Source: Heliocidaris tuberculata (Eukaryota; Echinodermata; Echinoidea; Camarodonta; Echinometridae). Taken from it: 64,000 nt of DNA. How positions within the stretch are numbered: position 1 is the stretch's first letter; the number at the start of each line of letters is the position of its first letter. The notes under the pieces are model-generated. The model had not been told where the DNA came from. It did not search any database and saw only the letters and a list, made by a program, of their open reading frames with translations. This document shows, piece by piece, positions 44,656 through 57,276 of the stretch. The DNA lies in the NCBI GenBank assembly GCA_025618425.1, contig CM046842.1:34725188-34789187 (forward strand), given 5' to 3'. Made by a program: the position numbers and the translations under genes.

Positions 44656-45856
44656 TTCTTACAAACATACACATACACATATCCTTTCTTTAAAAGTAGT
44701 CATGTCAAATAAACCATCAAACCAAACACCAGAGTGTCCAGACTCCAGACCTCTAATCTGGATTGCATGCCTCCAATGTGTGATCTTGATCTCACATGAG
44801 AGCTTACAGGAGCAAGATCTGGGAAAGTTAACCTCATCAAGGTCATACATGTAGAAGAAATTGTCTGGAAGTGTACAAAAAGAAGGATTTTCCCAGAACT
44901 TTGCTGATAATTACAGTGTTTTTACCTCTTCAACTTAGAGGTTGATTGCTGCCTAAATTGACACAGCAAAATTCCTGTGACCTGGGACTGGGACCATGGT
45001 GTCCTTGTCCTGGGAGTCTATTTCTAATAAGATGTCAGGGATACCATAACACTATGTATGTGGTGCATTATTTGATTTTGATGTTTTTTACAAGATAAGG
45101 CTAAATGGAAAAGGAAAAATATTAGTTTCTTGTGTCATGTCCATCTGTTTAATCTCCTGCTTCATTTTTTGTACCCAATTAAAAAAAAATAATAAAAATG
45201 ATGTACTGTAATCCAAACAGATTAGTAAAATTACACAATCAGTACTTTCTTCTAGGTAAACCTACATGTACATGTATTTTGCAGGCTTTTGGAGTGTATG
45301 CATGCCCAGAATCTTGAATCCTATGATTTAATGGCTAACGCCATAATTCTACAGTGAGGCTAAAGAATGCCTTGTGGGAATGGGAAACCGTCTTACTTTT
45401 ACAGTCATTGAATCTCACTTTATTACCTAAATAATCACATCTGCTAAAAAAATGCAGTCATTTCTGGAGTCGGGGTTTCCAGGTCTATCTTCTTCTTGTT
45501 TCTAATCTCCCTTTATCCAGCTGGTTGTTATCCAATATTGTGCCAGTTTACTGTGCCATAAGGCCAGAAACATTCTCATGCAAAATATTTACTCCCGCAG
45601 TACATGTACATTTATATGTTCTATCCGGTTAAAAACTCAAACAAAACTTTTAAAATGCCCATTTTCTCCTTTTTTCCGCCGATTTGGACCATGCAGGCAC
45701 TGGGAATTTTTGTTTTGTACATGTACATGTATGTATGTAACTATGTATTTGGCCTTAGATCTTCTAATCCAAAGACCTTCAAATATCTGTCATTTTTCTC
45801 TTGTCATTGATAGGTTTCTGAACTCATCTTGCAAACAGGTGGATCAAGCCATCACC

Positions 45857-47173
45857 ATGGAAACGGAAGATGTCCGCAAAGTCTTTGACGATCTGAGGAA
45901 GAGGAAGGACTTGTCCTTCCGTGAATTCCTGCTAGGATATGAAGGGGGCTTGGACACCAAGTCTCTTCAAAGTGCTGGCATTGACTTTGTGGATATTCGA
46001 TACACAGTGCTTGAGGGGGGTACCAAGGTGTACACCCTAAAGCCTGGGACAGCTGATGAAAGAATTCATGTGTATTCGTTGAACGTTGAGACACTTCAAA
46101 CTATTTTGGCAGCGAGCTCGTCGATAACCGAAAATTCAAGCGACAGTATCGCATGTGTCGGCGTCTATGAACTAAACTATGATATCCTCAGCATGCGAAT
46201 TCGTGAAGACATTGCTAGCGAGGTCTGCGTGCTGTGGACAAAATCCAAGGATAAGGAGAATGTGCCAGAAGAGACGGATGTGAAGGACTATCGGAAACTC
46301 ATGGAACGCAAGAATCCAAACGTTAAGAATTTCTTGGACCGATGCTTCACACTGAACAATCCCCCCTGTCAGGTTGAGGCAGTTGTGTACACAAGACAGA
46401 GCAGTTCATATGAAGTGCTTGTGACAGGAACCTGGGATGGACACATACCATTTCTTAGACAAATACAAGACCTAGTTCTACCAAAAAGTGCTATTGGCAA
46501 ACTGACTGTGGATTTGGAGGGGTACCTGAGTGCCTCAAAAGGAGAACCGACCCATGCCACTCCTGATTGTGCTGACAGGTACGCAAAAATGAAAGAGGAT
46601 GATGTCTTTGAAGAACCCAGGAATGGTTCAGAAGCTGTACCATCCTATGATGCCAACTTCCCGACAGCTGAAGAATATAATGACTACAAGGCGGAGGACC
46701 ATTCTCTAGACTACGAATCTATCACCATCAGACCCTTGCCGCAGGAATCGTCAACCACGTCAACCATCGTCAGCCCACGACCTGATCAGCCTCCGCCACC
46801 CCCACCAGTCGCAGAGCCTGTCTACAGCACCATCGACAAGTCGGCCAAGAAACCCAAAGGCCGTACGAACAGCGTTGACCATGTCGACGCCCCGACTACT
46901 CCAACAGGCAGCAGGCCGCCCCGCCCACCCCCTCTAGACACCATGCCACACAGCGATGGGGAATCCCCAGCTCAGATTAACGTGAGTCAAAAGCCCTCGC
47001 GACCTTCCGCGCCACCCAAGATCCTACGCAGCAAGGCACAGTCGATGGATGTGGGAATGGGCAGCTCTGGGAATGTGTCGCTAGACGGAAAAGATGATTC
47101 CTTGACTCCTCCGCCCCGCAGCAGTCAGAAGGTCAAAGGACGGCAGAAATCTGAGACCAGTACACGCTTCTGA
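45857..47173 (+). CDS. Proline-rich, tyrosine-motif adaptor-like protein
   Basis: A large terminal exon. A likely acceptor TTTTCTCTTGTCATTGATAG precedes 45814. The first ATG after it, 45857, lies in a strong context (ATCACCATGG) and gives 438 residues, ending TGA at 47171-47173. The N-terminal ~250 residues (DLSFREFLLGYEGGL..., VYTLKPG, VEAVVYTRQ, GTWDGHIPFLRQIQ) look globular but I cannot place them; a CABIT-type fold as in THEMIS/GAREM proteins is a guess. The C-terminal half is disordered, with QPPPPPPVAEP (about 311-321), RPPRPPPLD (about 352-360) and RPSAPPK as SH3-type sites, and tyrosines in LDYESI (Y286, ITIM-like) and VYSTID (Y323). This suggests a cytoplasmic signalling scaffold. 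5' exons were not identified. The open frame extends upstream to 45578, but that part reads like intron. Confidence 0.6.
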   Translation: METEDVRKVFDDLRKRKDLSFREFLLGYEGGLDTKSLQSAGIDFVDIRYTVLEGGTKVYTLKPGTADERIHVYSLNVETLQTILAASSSITENSSDSIACVGVYELNYDILSMRIREDIASEVCVLWTKSKDKENVPEETDVKDYRKLMERKNPNVKNFLDRCFTLNNPPCQVEAVVYTRQSSSYEVLVTGTWDGHIPFLRQIQDLVLPKSAIGKLTVDLEGYLSASKGEPTHATPDCADRYAKMKEDDVFEEPRNGSEAVPSYDANFPTAEEYNDYKAEDHSLDYESITIRPLPQESSTTSTIVSPRPDQPPPPPPVAEPVYSTIDKSAKKPKGRTNSVDHVDAPTTPTGSRPPRPPPLDTMPHSDGESPAQINVSQKPSRPSAPPKILRSKAQSMDVGMGSSGNVSLDGKDDSLTPPPRSSQKVKGRQKSETSTRF

Positions 47174-48404
47174 TATGGGTAATGTCATTGTGTTTTGTAA
47201 ATGTATATACATGTAGATTATCAATCATTTTATGGATTAAAGCTATTATTTGGACTCTCTGATAGTTCAGAAATCTTGCCTTGCTTTTAAAGTTTAATTC
47301 ATGTTTCATCATGAAATTGAAGGGAGAATCAAGCCATTATGAAAGAAGTTAGTTTTTTTTAAAGCTTTCTTTATACATGTAATTCAATGAAATTCTGAGA
47401 TTTATAATATATATTACAAAAGATCCATTTTAGAGAACAATAATTATTTCCTAATTGTAGCAACATTTTGTATTGTGAGAACTGCATAAAAACAAACGGA
47501 TAGAGTCTACTGATTCTGTTTACTGCACCACTGACCAGGGTTTTAACACAAGTACTGTAAGCCCTTTGGTCAGTTACCGTAACTGGTAAGGTGATATTTA
47601 AACAGTTGTTTTACAACTCATAAATGCATGGAAATCCATGTCCATTTTATTTGATAGCTCTGAAAAGGGGATGTGCTCCCTAGTACTTTTCCTTTGTTCA
47701 GAAAACAAATCATCTGTTGGGAGCCAGAAGGCGTTAACTGTGTGTTAAAGTATGAGGTAACGCCCTTCTGACTCCAAGCAGACATTATGCATTGCTCATT
47801 GCTATCAGATAGTATGTTGTGTTCAGTTAACATGAAACCTGTCTTTGCAAACAAAAATGTAAGATTAAATTCTTTTGGAATAGGATCTCCTTATCTTTAA
47901 ATAAATGCTTTGAGCTCAAATGTTGACATAAAGAGATAAGCTCACATACATGTAAATGTACATCAATGAGTAATTTGAAGAATCTCACTGAGTCATTGAT
48001 CATCACAAATCTGCATCTGCTTTGACAGGTCAGAGGTGCTACAGGACGGTGCTCTTGTGCCCTTTTCGGCTCAGTAAACCATCTTGTCACATAGACTCTC
48101 TGCTGTACACAAAATCTTTCACGAGTCGGCACGACGAGTGAAATATTTTCAAAGCGAGTGCGATATACCCTTGTGTCCCACGAAAGAAAAGTCATTCAAT
48201 ATTATTATTATTAATTAGAGTTCCTCAATTTTCACCATTACATGAGCTTATGTTTTTGTTTTAAATTCAACATAAAACACAGGCCAGAAAAAATTATTTT
48301 GTCCTTACATGTATCCAAGCATCTTGCAATGGCTGCGCACATTCCATTGTGATAACCTTTGCGTATTTAAACACGTATTCACTTTTGTACGCATCACGTG
48401 CACC

Positions 48405-48560
48405 TCAAACCATGAGATATGAAAATATATTGCATGGTCATCCAGGTACTTTTACACAAACCATGAGATGTTATTTTAAAATTGCACGGTCATCCGGGAA
48501 CTTCGCGCAAACCATGAGATATGCCAATTTTTCTGGTCGCCTGAAAACCCTTCATACAAA
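48405..48560. repeat. Three imperfect repeats around CAAACCATGAGATAT
   Basis: CAAACCATGAGAT occurs at about 48407, 48458 and 48509, each followed by an AT-rich section and GGTCATCCGG-like words. Confidence 0.65.
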
Positions 48561-49829
48561 TAATAATACTACATGTACATGTAGTACTCAACTGATGGCC
48601 CGCCAAGGGGTGTTGGATAAATTTCAAAGCCCCCCTCCCCTCTAGTTCAATACAAATGATTTATTTTTTTCTTACTTGTTTCTTGTTTGATATGAATGTT
48701 ATTTTGTTGTTTTAAAAAAAAAATCATAAGGGAGGGTACAGTGTACATGTACAAATGTATATATTGTAACATATACATGATTGCCTTTGCATTTGTGAGG
48801 GAGCGATACAAGTGAGGAGAATTTTAGAGACTTTTATTCACTTCTAGCATAAAAAGACTAACAAAGTTTGGAGTTCTTTTTTTACTTGATGTTTTTGACA
48901 GGAAACATCTTACAGGCCTGCTCGCGGCCTGTGAGTGTGAGCTGCTATCTCAAAAACTGGGGCACGTACAGGGTCGCAAATTATTTAATTCTGTAAAATT
49001 CATCTTGCGTATGGGGCATTGATCATCAAATTTCAAGACTTGCCCAGGGGCTATTTTAGTACAGTGTGTGTATGGATTTTGAGTGTACTTGGGCAGATCT
49101 TTATGTAATTACATTATTGAACAAGAACATCTAGACCAGTTCACAAATTTATATATATTCAAATTTTATCCATACTTTTAAAACAAAGGTTGTTCTTGAC
49201 AACCTGAAAGCTTGTCAGAGGCTTGTCAGACATACATTAGCAACAAGTAGTGTACATGCACACTGGATTCAAGTATTGTAGTTCATTCATTTATAACAGG
49301 TTAATTACCTCGTTACTAGGTTGCCAGGAAAGAAACATCCATAAATTTGAATAACTTTGTGAACAGGTCTATTTACTTGATATTTGTCTAATTAATCCAA
49401 GCTCTAGGAGGGTGATCAGCTTGATACAATCATGATATACAATATACTGAAATCTTAGATGCGATCAGTAATGTACATGGAACAAAATAGCTTGTACCTA
49501 CCCACTGATAAGGACGCCCTTTGTATTTTAATTGTTAGAATTCTGAACCAAAAAAGGTAATTTCCCCCCATTGATTTTCATACTACATTGTACATTGAAC
49601 AAGTCTGAACATGAGAAGTACATGTATATTAAGTGGCTATAAGATCGATATGAAACTGATATCATCAAGATCTTGAGAATTGCAATCTGTATATAGATAC
49701 TTCGCCAATCTGCAAATAAAATGTTTCATTTATTGCAAATCATTTCCTTATTCCTGTTCAGAGATATCTATATGATTAATAGAGGAACTACATGTAGCTG
49801 TGTGAGAAATTTTTGGGATGTTCAAAGGG

Positions 49830-50480
49830 ATTTTTTTCCTTTTATATTTATGTGAGGGTCAAACGTCAAATTATAGAATACACAATTAGAAAACATGTCT
49901 GATAGTATCTATAATAAGTCAGTGCATTAGGGAATTACATGTATATGTATGTAGATGTGCTGTAGTATTGCTGACATTCATATTATAAGAGATCAACACT
50001 TTTTGTATTATTTAATTGAGAGAACTTTATTCTTTTTTTTTTTGTATGTACATGTACTTGGGTGAAGGTCAAAGTTTGAAATACGCGATTGGAAAACATC
50101 CCCGATACCAAGAGTGAATTATGGAACTAGATGTGCTAAAGTGCTATTAAGGGCACTCAACTACTCATATATTAGAGATCAGCATTTTTATTTTAATTGA
50201 AAGAACTTTGTTCTTTTTTTACATGTATACAATTATATGCTTGTACATGTAAGTCAAGGTCAAAGTTCAAAATATGCAGTTTGAAAACATGCCCAATACC
50301 AAGACTCAAGAGTGAATTGTGGATTAACTACATGTGCATGTAGCTTTGTTAGAGTATTAATTTAAGGGTGTTCATATATTCAAAGAGATCAATTTTTATT
50401 TATTTCTTTAAATTGGGAGAACTTTTTTGCTTTCATACATGTACATAACATGTACATGTATGTGAGGGTTATAGGTCAAA
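49830..50480. repeat. Four diverged ~190-bp tandem units
   Basis: Each unit has GTACATGTA, then GGTCAAAGTTTGAAAT-like words, GAAAACAT, TAGATGTGCTNNAGT and GAGATCA...ATTTNATTGNGAGAAC. Starts near 49850, 50060, 50250 and 50460. Confidence 0.6.
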
Positions 50481-50751
50481 TTTCACATCCAGAATATGTC
50501 ATCATTAAACGTTTGCATTTAATAGCAAGAGATAATTGCACATGGCATGTGAATGAGGCTGAAGGTTTAGCTGTGTGGTAGTGCCAGGCTTTGTAATTGG
50601 TAAAAGTACATTGTAGGTCTATCTATCGTTATCATGATCAGATCTACCATAAACCAGAGATAAGAAATCTATACCATGCATATAAACATGTACATGCTTG
50701 ACTGGATAGCTGTAAACATACTAAAGCTGAAGTCTGAATGTGAAAAGTTCA

Positions 50752-50893
50752 GGGCCCTGTTTCATATTAAAGACTTGTCTTCAATGACAAGTTGTAATAA
50801 CCGTTGTAAGCTACTGAAATCCTTGCATCTGATTGACTGAGAACAAATTTGTCAGTAAAAATCAGCAACAAGACACTTGATGAAACTCCCCCC
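50752..50893. mobile_element. MITE family A copy
   Basis: GGGCCCTGTTTCATATTAAA start; GATGAAACTCCCCCC end; internal CATCTGATTGACTGAG. Confidence 0.65.
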
Positions 50894-50943
50894 TGATTAA
50901 CCTGTTGACTACTGAAGTCCTTCATCTCCATCTACATATAGGC

Positions 50944-51358
50944 TTAACCCTTTCAGGACAGGAATTATTTAAGTGCTAAATTGATCACATTTTGTTCTTC
51001 AAGTTGGCAACAGTAGTACTTTTCTACATGGTTCTAAAAGGTGTAATGTCTTTGAAAAAAATATACATTGTACATGGTTAGGAATTTTCTAGAAAAGTCA
51101 AAACTGCCAGTTTTGATCAAAAACAATTATTTTGAACCTCTCAATGTGTTGCCAATTTAAGGATTTTAAAGCTTATTTTCATTTTTTTTTAAAATCCTGG
51201 CATCAAACACAATATTGTCATGCAACAAAAATTGACATAGTGTGTGTAATTTTTGCTCTGTCTACTCATGCATCTGACATATTTTTTTAGAGATCTCTCT
51301 GAATCAAAAAGTTCTTGAGCCAAAAAACAAAATGGGGTCAGTTGTCTCGAAAGGGTAA
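50944..51358. mobile_element. piggyBac-like MITE family C copy, right end damaged
   Basis: TTAACCCTTTCAGGACA start; the right end reads TGTCTCGAAAGGGTAATAC instead of GGGTTAA, at the point where the element at 51362 begins. Confidence 0.7.
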
Positions 51359-51361
51359 TAC

Positions 51362-53218
51362 CACAGAACTCCTAAAGACGTAGAAGGCTCATACCCATTC
51401 CCAATGCACAGATCGCGGAATAGCCGTCAAACCCGCTGGAGGATTCGCTCGAGTGCACACGCCGCCATATTGCTTAGTCCTCAATCTTTTCAACTAGCCC
51501 ACCAGACCGTGTGCTTCTCAGTGCCTATTTTAATCGGATCTTCTCTGTCAAAATAAATGGCCTTGTGCCTTCTTCACTTGAAATTTTGAAGTTGGTTTTT
51601 CCACTGAAGTTCAGTTGCTTTTCATATATAAGTAACGTCAACTAATATCATGTACATTTTTTTGGAAGGGGGAGGGGGTTCTCTTTCAAAGGTTAAATTT
51701 TTATTCTCTCAAGTTCAAGATAATATCAAACAGATTTTTTTTCTATCATTATCATTTTTAGTTCTCTTTCAAGAAGGCAGCCTGAGTTTATTTGTTCACC
51801 GTCATCCTTGACACCCCCACAGAAAAAAAAGCAAAATACATTTTCATAATAGGCCTACATGTTTAAAAAAGATATATACTTCCTCTTTTGTATCATGTAG
51901 ATGACTTGCATAACGTTATACTCTTTGTACAGTGTCATCTGGTGTAAAAAGGCCTAAAAAATTTGTTTTGATTTAAGGGTTTGTTCAACATGCTTCTGCC
52001 ATGTTTCTTTTATCTTTGATGATAATCCTTACATATAAAGTCAGGACTTTATTGAGTAAAGCATAATCATCACAGAACCTCAACTTCTACCACTATTTTG
52101 GGGACTGCCGGTGATTTGGAATACAAGTACAACACTTGTGCAATAAATTGTGATTTTGAGTGTTTTATATATACAATAAGAAATATTGCTGCAAATTTCA
52201 CGTGTTAAATACCTTTTTGGCAAAGAATTAGTCGAAAAAGCAACTTAAGGCAATGTCATAACCATGTCCATTGCCTATTGAAATGAGCGAACATTACAAT
52301 GACGTATTACGTAATCCGAACAGGGTATTGAAATTGCCCTAAAGTTGATTTTCCTGTCGAGTTCTTTGCATCAAATTAGAATTGTACTGACTTGTTTGTA
52401 GTTAATTCATCGCACTCGAATTTGATCGGATGGGCAAAGATAAATGATTAAATATTGCTTCAGATTCGGCAGTTGTGACAAGCGCTTCGTTGGACTTGAT
52501 GTATTTTTAGTGTTCTTATTTAGAGTGGAAATCTATATCCTACCGACTTTCAGCAAAACACATATGTTTGGATCATAACAATGACCTGTAAAAACAAAAA
52601 TTTTCTCGAGGGCTATACATGTATATTGCAACGTACTGAAATGAGCACACTTTGTATCAAACTCTTACATGTAAAAGACTTGCATAGTCAGGAGATGAAT
52701 ACAATAATATAAATTTCCGCTTTCAATAAGTTTGCCAAAGCCATGAGAACGGCGAGGGCAAGTTAAGCAAATGGCCACATAAATTGATTTTCTTGTCATT
52801 TCAGTCACCAAAATTGTTTGAAATAGTAAATAAATATAGTACAGAAAAATAATCAAAATGAGCAACAAGAGTGGATGATGACTGCACTTTTGTAACTAAG
52901 CATGGAAATGCCAGAAGCAACATTTGATAACACTGGCAATTTATTTCATGTATTACAAGAGAAATTTCCCTCTCTTTTTTTTTTCTTGGTTCATTTCACT
53001 ACTAGCATTATCAAAATCGAGCAATATCAGTAAGATTTTATATCACCCTAGTGTTATATTCCAACGATCAAACATTTTATACTGAATGTCGTTGACTGCA
53101 TGAGTCTGGAGCTCGAGAGCGAAGGACTAACCAAGATGGCGATATCATGTGATCACGTACGAGCGATGGCTACAATTTCGCACCCGCACGAGCCTTCTAC
53201 GTCTTTAGGATTTCTGTG
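51362..53218. mobile_element. 1.86-kb hAT-like non-autonomous element
   Basis: GGTAATAC directly flanks both ends (51354-51361 and 53219-53226), an exact 8-bp target duplication. The termini CACAGAACTCCTAAAGACGT (left) and its inverse at 53190-53218 match at 28 of 29 bases; a weaker second block (CGCCATNTTGNNTAGTCCT) is inverted further in. An 8-bp duplication suits hAT or Merlin-type elements. No long open frame, so it depends on a transposase elsewhere. Confidence 0.75.
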
Positions 53219-53226
53219 GGTAATAC

Positions 53227-54103
53227 AGGGCCCACACTGTTCCCATTTGGGTTAGTGAAGTTTTTAAACATTTTTCATCAAAGCTACGTAGTATTGAGGA
53301 ACTTTACATGTAGGTGCATGTAACATTTGGCATCTAAACTTTTTCACTATTAAAAAAAATATACAGGGCTGCACTCTCACTTATTTTGCAGTGGGTCCAG
53401 ATTGACATTTCAGGGTTTGTAAGCCACTTTGTATGAATGGGTCCTTGCTGAATTTTGAAATTTCAGGGTGCCCATGTGTCAAGCCCTGCATTATGGGTAA
53501 ATTACATACCTTAAATGGGAGGGGGCGGGATTTTTTAGTGAATTTTTTAGTAGGCCCAATGTTGTTTTATATATATATATATTTGAAAGGTTGATGTTGA
53601 GAGATATGGGGGGGGGGGGGGAGGGGCGGGGATAGGGGCGTGTTATAATCTAGACTAATTATAACTTCTCAAAAGCCATACATTTAGTTCAATATTTGAT
53701 TGACACACTTTTTGTTTGCAGATTAGAGTGAGAAAACGGCCATTGGGAGTTAGGGCTTGAATGAATACAGTCATGAGACTGCAATACATGGTCTTGTTTC
53801 TACTGATAGTTAGAGAAGCATTTCCTCTTTCAGAAACATATCGCCTGTTTTGAGCAAGAATGGCATTGATTAACCCATATTATTTTCAATTGCATTGTAA
53901 ATCAGGAAATACTGTAAATTATATTGCAATACCTACATGTAGAAGAGCTTCCGGTAGATGCTAAATTGACTTCAAGATTTTTCTGTGTGAAGTATTCTTC
54001 AATTCCGTCTTCTTGGTACTTCAATCAATGTTCGCGCTGAAACTTGATCACTTCCATATAAAGCAGTTATGGCATGAACATCCTTAACTTTCCTTATCTC
54101 TCT

Positions 54104-54136
<33 letters not shown>

Positions 54137-54255
54137 GATCTCTCATTCCATCTCTTTCTTTCTTTATATCTGGATGGTTATGAATTATTGTACTTCAATT
54201 TCCCACTTTGGTCCTCTTATAAACTATGTTTTAACTTGTTGAATATATGCCTAAT
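53227..54255. other. No gene seen
   Basis: AT-rich with a G-run at about 53609-53625 and a CT microsatellite at 54104-54135. Confidence 0.5.
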
Positions 54256-54668
54256 GGCCACCGCACACCTTATGATCGGTCTGCGATCCGATTTCTGAAG
54301 AAAATGCAATATCATTTGACAAATCAGTTAAAAACGAAAAATATTTTGGATTAAGGGTCTGAATAGTCCAACAGATAGTAAAATAGATAATACCGCCTTC
54401 ACCGAGTTTTCTCGTCAGTGGAATGGCCAAATCGGCTCCGAGTCGTAGTGACGTCACAAAAATCGTACGACTGCCTATGATTGAAATTAATTTTGCCCTT
54501 ATTCCCTGTAGAAAGCTGACAGCTCACCAAAACCCTATGTTTAGTATTCATATTCCTTTTCAGAACCTGAATAGGGTAGATTTCATTTGTTAAAATGCCA
54601 ATATTTAAAGCCATAGCGATTTATTTCACAAATCGGATCGCAGACCGATCGTATGGTGTGCGGTGGCC
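54256..54668. mobile_element. 413-bp foldback with ~40-bp termini
   Basis: GGCCACCGCACACCTTATGA continuing to GATCCGATTT at the left is inverted at the right end (AAATCGGATCGCAGACCGAT to GTGCGGTGGCC). Minus-strand frames inside are artefacts. Confidence 0.75.
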
Positions 54669-55002
54669 TTAAGAAAACTGGGAGTGAAGTCAATGGAAAA
54701 TGCATGTTATACTAAAATCAATTTGTAGCCAACGGGTTAATTTTTTTTAAAGATTTGTTTTGATTTAAAACAATAATTTCTTCTTATAATGTGAGAATAG
54801 TATACCAGTGAACATTTTGTCTTTTGTCTGGAGCTGTCCTCAATCTCTTTCTTTCTTTGTCTGTCTCTCTCTCTCTCACACATGCTCTCTTAATGGTTCT
54901 AAAGTGATATTAGGTTTTTTGTTGAAATAAATTAGTTTCTTTCTGTGAGAATTAGGCATGTACATGTACATGTATGTACATGAACATATTCTTCTCCTCC
55001 CT

Positions 55003-55010
<8 letters not shown>

Positions 55011-55035
<25 letters not shown>

Positions 55036-55036
55036 T
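55011..55036. repeat. CT microsatellite
   Basis: CTCTCTCTCT run after a C-rich stretch. Similar runs at 54104 and 55800. Confidence 0.9.
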
Positions 55037-55172
55037 AATGGTTGTAAGTTAATTCTAGTGTATTTCACACAAAATATTGTCTAATTTCTGTCCTCTTATA
55101 CGTATGTATGTTTTGATAAGTATCCTCTATGTGTTTCTCTTTTATGCAAGAATTTCTAACTGTATACATGAA

Positions 55173-55613
55173 CAGTGTTATAGCTAGGAACATTTTAGTG
55201 GTGGTTCAATTTCCAAATTTCCAAAGAGATCGATAGTATGGCGACAGTACAGCTGTCAGAACAGCAGCTTCCGGTATACGCTACGTAAAATATATCTGTA
55301 TGTACGTGCAAATTACGGACCGTAGTACAGTATAGTGCGTAACAAAAGACAATAAAACTCGGCAAATCTTTAGTAAATAATCATTTATTGTCAAATTGAA
55401 AGCATGATTCTCGTAAAATTGCAAATAAAACACGATTAAAGATGGAAATATGAGTGTAAGTACCACGTTTCTTCACAAACTGTTACGTTTAATGTAGTTT
55501 CTTATGTGAAATTAGTGCCGGTCGGAAGCAGTGTTTATCACCCGCAGTGGTGGACGGAAATCCCCCGTGCTGGACGGGCCCGTCCACCGCCGACCACCGT
55601 AGCTATAACACTG
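55173..55613. mobile_element. hAT-type MITE with exact 8-bp target duplication
   Basis: TACATGAA lies at 55165-55172 and 55614-55621. The termini are perfect 14-bp inverted repeats, CAGTGTTATAGCTA. The CAGTG start plus 8-bp duplication is the hAT signature. 441 bp, no transposase. Confidence 0.85.
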
Positions 55614-55980
55614 TACATGAATACTTCCCTCCTCATAGCTCTACCTATCTCAGTCATCATGTGTACCTGTTGCCTACTGAATTCTCTAACTCCCATATGT
55701 TAGGCTTAACACATTAGCCACCCAGTTCCCGTAGTCTATGGGTTAGCTCTGTTCAAGAGTAAGATTGGAAGCATTCCGTCCTCTTATAAATTTATGTGCT
55801 CTCTCTCTCTCTCCCTCTCCCCTTCTTTCTCTTTCTCCTTCTATTCCGTTCTCTCTCTCTACAATTTTGTAATTGGAAGATGATTTTATTTTTACAAAAT
55901 GTAATAAGTGGATATGATCTAGAGTTATCTGAGGCTTTGTAGTCAAGGTGTTAGCAATATCTTCAGATTTGTGCAGATCT

Positions 55981-56126
55981 GGGCCCTGTTTCATAAAACT
56001 TGTTATCAATAACAACTGCCCCATTTCTATGACAAATTGGCTCTCAGCCAATCAGATTCAAGGATTTCAGTAGCTTTTAACAATTATTGTAACTTGTTAT
56101 TGATAACAGGTTTCATGAAATGCCCT
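55981..56126. mobile_element. MITE family A copy
   Basis: GGGCCCTGTTTCATAAAACT start, CAGCCAATCAGATTCAAGG core, GTTTCATGAAATGCCC end. Confidence 0.75.
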
Positions 56127-56441
56127 GTTCCTTAATCAAAGATACAATTCAACAGTAACGAGAGTCTCTTTATTTAAATCTATGATGGGAAATGCAGTCA
56201 CCTCTTCCAGTCACAACAGAATATGTTTTCAGACTTGTGCAGATCTGTTCCTAAATCAAAGATATGATTGATGTCTCTTTGTTTAAATCTATGATGAAAA
56301 ACACAGTCAGCTCTTGCAATCATATCAGAATACAGTACATGTATATTTGAATGTGCTTCCAGTCACAAAATCAGCTATGCTAGTACAGGTTGTACGCAGG
56401 TGAAAGACCTTTTTTTTTAGTGTTTAGGGGTTGAAACCTTT

Positions 56442-56929
56442 TTAACTCTTGCTGTGCCAAGGGGTTTAGCTGTCTTTAAAATTTTACCAAAATGTGATCA
56501 ATACTTACTTTTCAAATGTCTGCACTTCATTAACCATCTGTTATTTCACAAAATATTGTGTACAAAACTTGCAGGAAATTTATTACTATTTCTTATGATA
56601 CCAAACATTATAACTTTACCCAACTTTATGCATAGGAATTACTGAAAATGACATTTGAGTTTCTTTTTGTCCATGATATTTTGGTTTATCATTTGTTTAC
56701 TAATGTTTAATGTTGAAATAAGGTAATATCTTTTTAAAGATTTGGAATTTTCTCTGAAATTTTCTATGGTAGCATATAATTGTAATCATATATTTAGAAT
56801 GCTTGATTTATGCTCAAAATTTTGATATACATTGACCTGTATATACCTTTCCTGTGGTTGAGCACTTGGTGAATGAAAATGACAAGTCTATCTGTCACAT
56901 ATACGTGCCATCGGCACTGAAAGAGTTAA
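56442..56929. mobile_element. TTAA-flanked element with TTAACTCTT ends
   Basis: TTAACTCTTGCTGTGCC at 56442 and its inverse GGCACTGAAAGAGTTAA ending at 56929. The piggyBac pattern of TTAA target and short termini fits. Interior AT-rich and non-coding. Confidence 0.65.
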
Positions 56930-57276
56930 AGCAGTTGTTACTTCCTATGCTGTGCCAAATGAAAAGACAAATAGTTGAGCTACATGGACATGTACCATAA
57001 TGCCATTGGTATACATGTATTTCCCCAGGTTCGATATTTGCAGAGCTTTCATTCATTTTACAAATATTTAAAGACATATTTATTGCAGTTTTATTTCCTG
57101 GTTTGCTTGTTTGCTTTCTGCTCCACTTCACAATGCATTAGCCTGAATAACTGAGAGCTCTTGACAAATTATGGTATAATGTGATCTTTTACATTGCAAA
57201 GGCAAGTTTTCAAACAGTTCACAGCATGTACATTTCTTAACCCTTTGACCATGCAATTATCTCATTTCCCATAGGC

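Larger units (their letters stand above)
47174..50750 (+). other. 3' UTR and downstream AT-rich DNA
   Basis: Candidate poly(A) signals AATAAA at 47899-47904 and 49715-49720. No second gene seen. It contains the imperfect repeats at 48405 and 49830. Confidence 0.4.
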
